Assembly: GCA_013151975.1 (NCBI GenBank)
Contig: JAADHG010000086.1
Span: forward strand, 1 to 10,270
From: Chlorobiota bacterium
GTDB taxonomy: Bacteria > Bacteroidota > Bacteroidia > Flavobacteriales > Flavobacteriaceae
Direction of reading: 5' to 3'
DNA: 10,270 nucleotides
Shown here in pieces: positions 4,961 through 10,270 of this stretch (positions are counted from its first letter, which is position 1; every line of letters starts with the position of its first letter). Both the position numbers and the translations under genes were made by a program. The notes beneath the pieces were generated by a model. The model was not told the DNA's origin. It saw only the letters and a program-made list of their open reading frames with translations, and made no database searches.

Positions 4961-7900
4961 TCACGCCAAAATAAGTTGAATTGCATGTAATGCTTTTTCA
5001 ATACTATTTACATTTTCAAAAGTAAGCAATAATCTTAATCCTTTCCTAGTTTGCTTCTCTTTCATTGTACAACTATTAGCATGTGTTTGCACAAACTGTA
5101 ATACCTTAGTAAATATTGTACTTTTATAAAAATTACTTTCTTGATTGCTAATAAAATAGCCCACAAACTTGCCTTGTTTCATAATAACTTTTTCAAAACC
5201 AAGTGTTGTGGCAATCCACTTAATTTTTACACTGTTTAACAAATCAACAACTTGTGTTGGCAGCTCGCCAAAGCGATCTAAGAGTTCTTGCTCAAAAACA
5301 TGTAATTCCTCTTCAGTTTTTATTGTATTAAGTTTTGTGTAAAGATTAAGACGCTCTGTAATATTATTTACATAATCATCCGGAAATAGTAATTCGAAAT
5401 CCGTATCAATGGTAATATCTTTTACATATTCTTTGTCTTCATTTTCATCTTTATACAAGGCTGCAAACTCGTTCTCTTTAAGTTCTTCAATGGCTTCGCT
5501 TAATATTTTTTGATAGGTATCAAATCCTATTTCATTAATAAACCCACTTTGCTCACCACCTAATAAATCTCCAGCACCTCTAATCTCTAGATCCTTCATA
5601 GCAATATTAAAACCACTACCAAGTTCAGTGTGTTGCTCTAAAGCTGTAATGCGTTTACGCGCATCATCGGTCATTGCAGATTGTTCTGGTGTTATAAAGT
5701 AGCAAAACGCCTTTTTATTACTCCGTCCTACTCGTCCGCGCATTTGATGCAAATCACTCAATCCAAAATAATTGGCATTATTAATAAAAATAGTATTTGC
5801 ATTGGGTACGTCTAAACCGCTTTCTACAATAGTTGTGCTTACCAAAACATCAAACTCGCCATTCATAAAAGCCAACATCAATTGTTCTAATTTTTTACCT
5901 TCTAATTGCCCATGACCAATACCAATTTTAGCATCAGGCACCAAGCGTTGAATCATACCTGCAACTTCTTTAATATTCTCTATCCTGTTGTGAATAAAAA
6001 ATATTTGTCCACCACGTTGAATTTCGTAAGAAATAGCATCACGAATAGTTTCTTCGCTAAACCGTATTACATGACTTTCTATTGGATAACGGTTTGGAGG
6101 AGGCGTTGTAATTACTGATAAATCTCTTGCAGCCATTAAACTAAACTGAAGTGTTCTAGGTATTGGAGTTGCTGTTAAGGTCAGCACATCTACATTGTCT
6201 TTTATGGTTTTTAATCTTTCTTTTACTGCCACTCCAAATTTTTGCTCTTCGTCAACAATAAGCAAGCCTAAATCTTTAAACTTTACATTTTTATTTACTA
6301 ATTGATGTGTTCCAATAATAATATCAACTCGCCCATTTTCTAAATTCTCTAAAGTTTCTCGTTTTTGTTTTGCTGTTCGAAACCTATTGATATAATCTAC
6401 TGTAACCGGAAATTCTTTTAAGCGTTCTGTTAATGTTCTATAATGCTGAAATGCCAAAATGGTTGTTGGCACCAATATGGCTACTTGTTTTCCATTATCT
6501 ACAGCTTTAAAAGCCGCTCGAATAGCAACCTCAGTTTTACCAAAGCCCACATCGCCGCAAATTAGACGATCCATGGGTTGTTCGCTTTCCATATCAGCTT
6601 TTATATCGGCAGTGGCTGTAATTTGATCTGGAGTATCTTCATATAAAAAAGAGGCTTCCAATTCATATTGCATGTAGCTGTCTGGATTGTATTGATAGCC
6701 TTTTTCTAATTTGCGTTTAGCATATAATTTAATAAGATTGAACGCAATCTCCTTTACTCTAGATTTGGTTTTCTGCTTGAGTGTTTTCCATGCTTTACTG
6801 CCAAGTTTATATATTTTAGGTGGTTTTCCATCCTTACCATTAAACTTGGTAATTTTATGTAACGAATGAATACTTAAATACAATATATCTCGCTCTCCAT
6901 AAACCAATTTTATGGCTTCTTGCTTTTTACCTTCAACATCTATTTTTTGTAAGCCTCCAAACCTACCAATGCCATGATCTATGTGAGTTACATAATCCCC
7001 AACATCAAGATTTGTCAGCTCTTTTAATGTAATTGCCTGTTTTTTGGCGTAACCATTTTTTAAATGGAACTTATGGTAGCGTTCAAAAATTTGATGATCT
7101 GTATAACATACAATCTTGTTATCATTATCTATAAACCCTTGATGTAATGAAAGCACCAGAGTTTTGTAATGCACATCTTGTTCTACATCATTAAAAATAT
7201 CTTGAAATCGTTTGGCTTGTTGTTCACTAACACAACTTATATAATTGGTAAATCCTTTATTATGATTAGTATTTAAATTTTCAATTAGTAAATCAAACTG
7301 CTTATTAAAAGACGGTTGTGGTACAGTGTTGAATTGAATAATAGCATCTTGATGAGATTCTGAAACAAGTTCAGGACGACAAAAATAGGGAGTCCCACCA
7401 AACTCAACTACCGTAAACTCTAACAATTGTTTTTTGAGTAATTCTGAATTACAAAATAACTCACTTGGTGATGCATGTTTTAAATTGGTTGAAAGGGTCT
7501 TAAAAGCGTCTTCAGCCTTCTCAAAAAACTCATCTATCCTCGAAAAAAGTAAGTCTGCATTTTTTGTGTATACTACTGTTTTTGAAGCTATATATCTTAA
7601 AAAACTTTGTCGACTTTCTTCTAGAAACTTATTCGCGATATTCGGAATAATATTAATTTTCTTGATTTGCTCAGTAGAGAGTTGTGTTTCAACATCAAAG
7701 GTTCGAATACTTTCTACTTCATCTCCAAAAAATTCAATGCGGTAGGGTTCATCATGCGAAAATGAAAACACATCAACAATACCTCCGCGTACCGAAAATT
7801 CTCCAGGCTCAGTCACAAAATCTACACGCTTAAATAGGTATTCAAACAGTACTTCGTTAACAAAATCGATAGATAAATTATCATTTATCGAAATTTTTAA

Positions 7901-8326
7901 AGTATTGCGTTCCAACTCTTTTCTAGTCACTACTTTTTCAAAAAGAGCATCAGGATATGTAATAATTATGGCTGGCTTTTTTCTGGAATTAATCCGATTT
8001 AATACCTCTGCTCTTAATAATACATTTGCATTATTGGTTTCTTCAATCTGATAAGGTCTGCGGTAACTTCCAGGATAAAATAAAACATCCTTTTCATTTA
8101 AAAGTTGCTCAAAATCATTCAAATAATAAGCCGCTTCTTCTTTATCATTAAATACTAATAAAAAAGGAGCCTCAGCCTGCTTAAATGCATTAGAGATAAC
8201 AAAAGAAAACGACGACCCTATTAGTCCTTTTAAATGTGTTTTACTTTGCGAATTGGCAATAGCAATTTGTAGTTTTTGCTGTTGCAAAGACTGTAAATAT
8301 GTCTGCGAGATTAAGGCTTTACTCAC
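4961..8326 (-). CDS. mfd: Transcription-repair coupling factor (Mfd) with a repeat-encoded insertion
   Basis: Mfd recognises RNA polymerase stalled at DNA damage, pushes it off with a RecG-like translocase and recruits UvrA for nucleotide excision repair. The 1121-residue length is normal for the phylum. Domains in order: a UvrB-like N-terminal module (about 30-310); a linker; a CarD-like polymerase-interacting domain near 440-500 (GDYVTHIDHGIGRF); a helicase core with Walker A GDVGFGKT at 591-598, DEEQ at 692-695, TATPIPRT, VESGLDVP and QMRGRVGRS at 861-869; and a C-terminal TRCF domain (FGELPTQV onward). The start is GTG at 8326, since a TAA in the same frame lies directly before it and MSKALISQTY fits the family N-terminus. 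The oddity is residues 317-326 (RPELVSESHQ), encoded by an intergenic-type palindromic repeat in the linker before PQPSFNK. The frame is intact, so the protein is presumably functional. All motifs needed for ATPase activity are present. Confidence 0.97.
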   Translation of the reverse strand: MSKALISQTYLQSLQQQKLQIAIANSQSKTHLKGLIGSSFSFVISNAFKQAEAPFLLVFNDKEEAAYYLNDFEQLLNEKDVLFYPGSYRRPYQIEETNNANVLLRAEVLNRINSRKKPAIIITYPDALFEKVVTRKELERNTLKISINDNLSIDFVNEVLFEYLFKRVDFVTEPGEFSVRGGIVDVFSFSHDEPYRIEFFGDEVESIRTFDVETQLSTEQIKKINIIPNIANKFLEESRQSFLRYIASKTVVYTKNADLLFSRIDEFFEKAEDAFKTLSTNLKHASPSELFCNSELLKKQLLEFTVVEFGGTPYFCRPELVSESHQDAIIQFNTVPQPSFNKQFDLLIENLNTNHNKGFTNYISCVSEQQAKRFQDIFNDVEQDVHYKTLVLSLHQGFIDNDNKIVCYTDHQIFERYHKFHLKNGYAKKQAITLKELTNLDVGDYVTHIDHGIGRFGGLQKIDVEGKKQEAIKLVYGERDILYLSIHSLHKITKFNGKDGKPPKIYKLGSKAWKTLKQKTKSRVKEIAFNLIKLYAKRKLEKGYQYNPDSYMQYELEASFLYEDTPDQITATADIKADMESEQPMDRLICGDVGFGKTEVAIRAAFKAVDNGKQVAILVPTTILAFQHYRTLTERLKEFPVTVDYINRFRTAKQKRETLENLENGRVDIIIGTHQLVNKNVKFKDLGLLIVDEEQKFGVAVKERLKTIKDNVDVLTLTATPIPRTLQFSLMAARDLSVITTPPPNRYPIESHVIRFSEETIRDAISYEIQRGGQIFFIHNRIENIKEVAGMIQRLVPDAKIGIGHGQLEGKKLEQLMLAFMNGEFDVLVSTTIVESGLDVPNANTIFINNANYFGLSDLHQMRGRVGRSNKKAFCYFITPEQSAMTDDARKRITALEQHTELGSGFNIAMKDLEIRGAGDLLGGEQSGFINEIGFDTYQKILSEAIEELKENEFAALYKDENEDKEYVKDITIDTDFELLFPDDYVNNITERLNLYTKLNTIKTEEELHVFEQELLDRFGELPTQVVDLLNSVKIKWIATTLGFEKVIMKQGKFVGYFISNQESNFYKSTIFTKVLQFVQTHANSCTMKEKQTRKGLRLLLTFENVNSIEKALHAIQLILA
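7350..7380. repeat. REP-like palindromic element embedded in frame in mfd
   Basis: The plus strand contains GATGAGATTCTGAAACAAG followed by TTCAGGACGAC, with a CTGAA (7360-7364) / TTCAG (7370-7374) stem around ACAAG. From memory this differs at only about two positions from the widespread Bacteroidota intergenic element that carries 'CCTGAACTTGTTTCAGG'. On the mfd strand it is translated as RPELVSESHQ, the same peptide style ('PELVSGSH') that appears in spurious ORFs over such repeats. The match to a repeat family rests on my recognition; the copy inside mfd is the only one of this subtype in the window. Confidence 0.75.
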
Positions 8327-8374
8327 TTAAAAAAGTTTGTACATCATCACTTTTGTTTTGATGTATTAAAGATG

Positions 8375-8382
8375 CAAATATA
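8375..8382 (-). promoter_or_regulatory. Candidate -7 promoter box for mfd
   Basis: The minus strand reads TATATTTG, an exact match to TAnnTTTG, 48 bases upstream of the mfd GTG start. The nearest TTG (8409-8411) is 26 bases away, longer than the usual spacing of about 19-21, so the -33 element is weak or absent. The box lies between the end of the 8408-9121 gene and mfd. This suggests mfd, with the TlpA-type gene behind it, has its own promoter. Confidence 0.5.
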
Positions 8383-8407
8383 GTTTAAGAAAGGGAATAG
8401 TAAAGAA

Positions 8408-9121
8408 TCAATTAAAAAGATTCCATTGCAACCCAAGCTGAAACACATAATACCTTGTATCCCAATGAGGTCCAAATCTAAAAGGAAACCATCTCCCAGA
8501 AGTATCAACAAACCATCCGTTCTTATTTGGTAAGGTATCTATGTCTCTGGTAAGTAAATATTTGAATTCAAATAATGCATTTAATTTTTTAGTAACAGGT
8601 ACTGATAGACTATACGACAATTTGAACGCTGCTCTCCATTGGGTTCTTCCTTGCTCAACTTCAGTTAATGTTTCACCTATTCCAATTCCAAAAAACGAAT
8701 ATTTTTTTGACTTATTTGAGTCTTCTTTAGACAAAAAAGGAAAACGTGATTTACGTAAAATACTAAAGAAAATAGCATCTCTACCTTGCACTATTCTATA
8801 AAAAGGAGGAAGCTCATTGGTCTCAAACTCATTTGCAGCACTTCTATGTTCCCAACTATAATAATCTAATCTAAGACCGTATTTTTTCATCCAATAGGTC
8901 GCATTTATATTTAAAATAGGTGATGGTGTAGAATGTACTTCGGTAGTTTTTATATTTTCTTGTAAAACACCATCTTGATAACGTCTAAATTTAAGATCTT
9001 GCCTTCCTGGTATTTGAATACCATAAGATGTTCCAATAGAAAATTGCGCATAGATTGATTCATTAAAAAAAAATAAGCTCAATAATATTGATATAAAAAT
9101 AAATTGCTTTAATGTACACAT
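8408..9121 (-). CDS. Secreted hypothetical protein, probably an outer-membrane beta-barrel
   Basis: I do not recognise a named family. The 237-residue product starts with a clear signal peptide (a hydrophobic stretch after MCTLKQF, ending SIYAQ). It then alternates short aromatic-rich segments (FSIGTSYGIQI, YWMKKYGLRLDYYSW, FFGIGIGETLTEV, AAFKLSYSLSV, ALFEFKYLL) with polar turns, as expected of an outer-membrane porin-like barrel. The C-terminus YYVFQLGLQWNLFN is an aromatic terminal strand typical of barrel proteins. It ends 81 bases before mfd on the same strand. A polar segment around residues 100-150 (SKEDSNKSKK) is probably a loop. No promoter with an exact TAnnTTTG box was found in the upstream gap. 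Function is unknown; the barrel call is inference from strand pattern and signal peptide. Confidence 0.72.
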   Translation of the reverse strand: MCTLKQFIFISILLSLFFFNESIYAQFSIGTSYGIQIPGRQDLKFRRYQDGVLQENIKTTEVHSTPSPILNINATYWMKKYGLRLDYYSWEHRSAANEFETNELPPFYRIVQGRDAIFFSILRKSRFPFLSKEDSNKSKKYSFFGIGIGETLTEVEQGRTQWRAAFKLSYSLSVPVTKKLNALFEFKYLLTRDIDTLPNKNGWFVDTSGRWFPFRFGPHWDTRYYVFQLGLQWNLFN

Positions 9122-9407
9122 TAATATTCTTTGGGTTATTTGGTTATTGTCTAATAGAGAGTTAAATTTTTATTACCTAGTAAACAATAAATAAAAATAA
9201 ATATTGTATGAAAATTTTATAAATATTATTCTCTAAAACTAAAGTTTGAAATATAGCTGTGTATCAATAACATATCTATGTTTTTCTTTAAGAACGACTC
9301 TTTAATATCTTTAAGAAATCCTTTTTAGTGTTTATAAAAGCTTCATTTTTAATTTTATAACATATTAAGTTTAATTATCTTTGTGAAACATTAAACAAAA
9401 ATAATAT
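9122..9407. other. AT-rich divergent intergenic region
   Basis: These 286 bases separate the barrel-like gene (minus) from the TerB-like gene (plus). They are strongly A/T-rich, with no plausible coding frame and no RNA gene that I can recognise. They hold the TerB-like promoter box at 9376-9383 and three copies of TCTTTAA (9285, 9299, 9308), two of them extended to TCTTTAAGAA. No palindromic REP-like element is present here, unlike most other gaps in the window. Confidence 0.6.
9376..9383 (+). promoter_or_regulatory. Candidate -7 promoter box for the TerB-like gene
   Basis: TATCTTTG is an exact fit to the Bacteroidota TAnnTTTG element and ends 24 bases before the ATG at 9408. This gives a short leader of about 15-20 nt, typical for the group. 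The expected -33 position is T-rich but has no clear TTG. This is the best placed promoter in the window. Confidence 0.58.
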
Positions 9408-9839
9408 ATGTCAATTTCAGATTTATTTGGTAGCGGATTTAGAAAACGTAATAAAGATCATTTTGCAGCAATTGTAAGAATTGCCATGGATGATGGCAAA
9501 ATATCGGATGAAGAAAAAAAATTCTTAGATAGATTAGCAAGAAATTTGGATGTTTCGGAAGCAGATTATAAAACAATTTTAAAGGATTATAAATGTCATC
9601 CTATTAATCACCCACTATCATATAATTTGCGTCTAGAACGTTTGTATGATTTGGCTAGAATGGTATATGTTGATCATATAAAAGGAGAGCATGAAGAAAT
9701 TCTTTTAAGAAAAATAGCTATAGGATTAGGATTCTCTCATGAAAATGTAAAATATGTTGTTGACAAAGCGTTAACTTTAGTTAGTCAAGGTGTAAGCTTG
9801 GAAGAGTTTATAAAGGAAATGAAACATATGAATAGATAA
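9408..9839 (+). CDS. TerB-like domain protein (tellurite resistance TerB family fold)
   Basis: The product is 143 residues, soluble and all-helical, with no signal peptide. Residues 15-45 carry the signature of TerB-like domains: FAAIVRIAMDDGKISDEEKKFLDRLARNLDVSE, with the acidic D28-D29-G-K-I-S-x-E-E metal-binding-like turn. A second, weaker copy of the helix pair lies at about 80-130 (MVYVDHIKGEHEEILLRKIAIGLGF). Proteins of this type occur widely outside tellurite operons, and many flavobacteria have such stand-alone copies. No terC, terD or other ter gene is nearby, so a tellurite role should not be assumed. It has its own promoter box and a strong terminator, so it looks monocistronic. 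Confidence 0.85.
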   Translation: MSISDLFGSGFRKRNKDHFAAIVRIAMDDGKISDEEKKFLDRLARNLDVSEADYKTILKDYKCHPINHPLSYNLRLERLYDLARMVYVDHIKGEHEEILLRKIAIGLGFSHENVKYVVDKALTLVSQGVSLEEFIKEMKHMNR

Positions 9840-9847
9840 TTTCTATT

Positions 9848-9916
9848 TAAACACAAAAAAAGCAAACCATTGGTTACTGAGCTGAGTCGAAGTATGGTTT
9901 GCTTTTTTTGTGTTTA
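9848..9916. terminator. Bidirectional intrinsic terminator between the TerB-like gene and fbp
   Basis: A perfect 23-bp inverted repeat (9848-9870 and 9894-9916) carries AAAAAAAGC-AAACCA on the left arm and its complement on the right. An extra T-run (ATTTTTTT) follows on the plus strand and an A/T-rich tail on the minus strand. It sits 9 bases after the TerB-like stop and 19 bases from the fbp stop, so it can end both convergent transcripts. The 23-base loop is unusually long for a terminator and is mostly REP-like sequence. Confidence 0.9.
9876..9893. repeat. REP-like core in the loop of the terminator
   Basis: ACTGAGCTGAGTCGAAGT matches the 3457-3473 core ACTGAGCTTGTCGAAGT apart from one inserted base and a substitution. 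It also shares TGAGCnnAGTCGAA with 1292-1305. It occupies 18 of the 23 loop bases of an otherwise perfect terminator stem, suggesting that a repeat was inserted at, or swapped into, the hairpin tip. Confidence 0.7.
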
Positions 9917-9934
9917 TTTTTTTGAAAGGCTAGG

Positions 9935-10270
9935 CTATTTGGTGTTTTGCATAAACTCTTCCGTTTTTTCTACCATACTTTTGCTTCCACAGAAAAAAGG
10001 CACACGCTGATGTAATTCGGTTGGTTCTATATCCATAATTCTAGTAAAACCATCACTTGCTTTTCCATTGGCTTGTTCAGCAATAAATGCCATTGGATTG
10101 CATTCGTAAAGTAAACGCAATTTACCTGTAGGATTTTTTGAAGTGTTTGGGTAAATATAAATACCTCCTTTTATCATGTTCCTATGAAAATCAGATACTA
10201 ACGACCCAATATATCTCGATGTATAAGGTCTATCACCTTCTTCCATCTGGCAATATTTAATATAATCTTT
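9935..10270 (-). CDS. fbp: Fructose-1,6-bisphosphatase class I, C-terminal part (runs off the right edge)
   Basis: This enzyme hydrolyses fructose 1,6-bisphosphate to fructose 6-phosphate, the committed step of gluconeogenesis, in the cytosol. The frame is open through the right edge and gives the last 111 residues of a protein usually about 330 long. An internal ATG at 10246 is not the start. The segment aligns well with the E. coli class I enzyme from memory: SRYIGSLVSDFHRNMIKGGIYIYP carries the substrate-contact tyrosine and arginine; GKLRLLYECNPMAFIAEQA holds the metal-binding glutamate; and GKASDG, LHQRVPFFCGS and a short C-terminal helix follow. The catalytic N-terminal half and any promoter are outside. 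Transcription ends at the hairpin 9848-9916. Confidence 0.96.
   Translation of the reverse strand, partial: KDYIKYCQMEEGDRPYTSRYIGSLVSDFHRNMIKGGIYIYPNTSKNPTGKLRLLYECNPMAFIAEQANGKASDGFTRIMDIEPTELHQRVPFFCGSKSMVEKTEEFMQNTK

Noticed and set aside
9408..9839. Tellurite resistance locus
   Set aside because: Only a single TerB-like domain is present; no terA, terC, terD, terE or terZ genes are in the window.

Overview
The window reads as ordinary chromosome from a low-GC Bacteroidota bacterium, most likely of the family Flavobacteriaceae. The evidence is the protein style (MetRS with a KLSTSK-type signature loop, a Bacteroidota-type Mfd, a DUF4369-like/TlpA protein, signal peptides ending in 'AQ'), TAnnTTTG -7 promoter boxes, A-rich start regions without Shine-Dalgarno sequences, and intergenic palindromes of the kind common in flavobacterial genomes. 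The genus cannot be fixed from the sequence alone.

Layout from left to right. Positions 1-1264 (minus) hold the N-terminal 421 codons of methionyl-tRNA synthetase. A plus-strand run follows: an exported LD-carboxypeptidase of the S66 family (1416-2471), a small nucleoside 2-deoxyribosyltransferase-like protein (2586-2999) and a YraN/UPF0102 nuclease-fold protein (3056-3415). It converges on a minus-strand run that reads, in transcription order, a small secreted beta-barrel-like protein (9121-8408), the transcription-repair coupling factor Mfd (8326-4961) and a lipid- or periplasm-facing TlpA-type thioredoxin protein (4893-3556). At the right end a TerB-like protein (9408-9839, plus) faces the C-terminal 111 residues of class I fructose-1,6-bisphosphatase (10270-9935, minus) across a perfect 23-bp bidirectional terminator.

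The genes are mostly housekeeping (translation, wall recycling, DNA repair, gluconeogenesis) and do not form one pathway. I see no defence island, phage, insertion sequence, CRISPR array or RNA gene.

The unusual signal is a dense scatter of small palindromic REP-like elements, at least eight in about 10 kb and of several related types. Most are intergenic, but some have entered functional sequence. One lies in frame inside mfd and encodes an apparent extra peptide (about residues 317-326). One supplies the last seven codons and the stop of the deoxyribosyltransferase-like gene. One forms a hairpin ending five bases before the yraN start codon. One sits in the loop of the terB/fbp terminator. 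The deoxyribosyltransferase-like gene is also framed by a 36/37-bp direct repeat. This repeat traffic, more than any gene, deserves follow-up.
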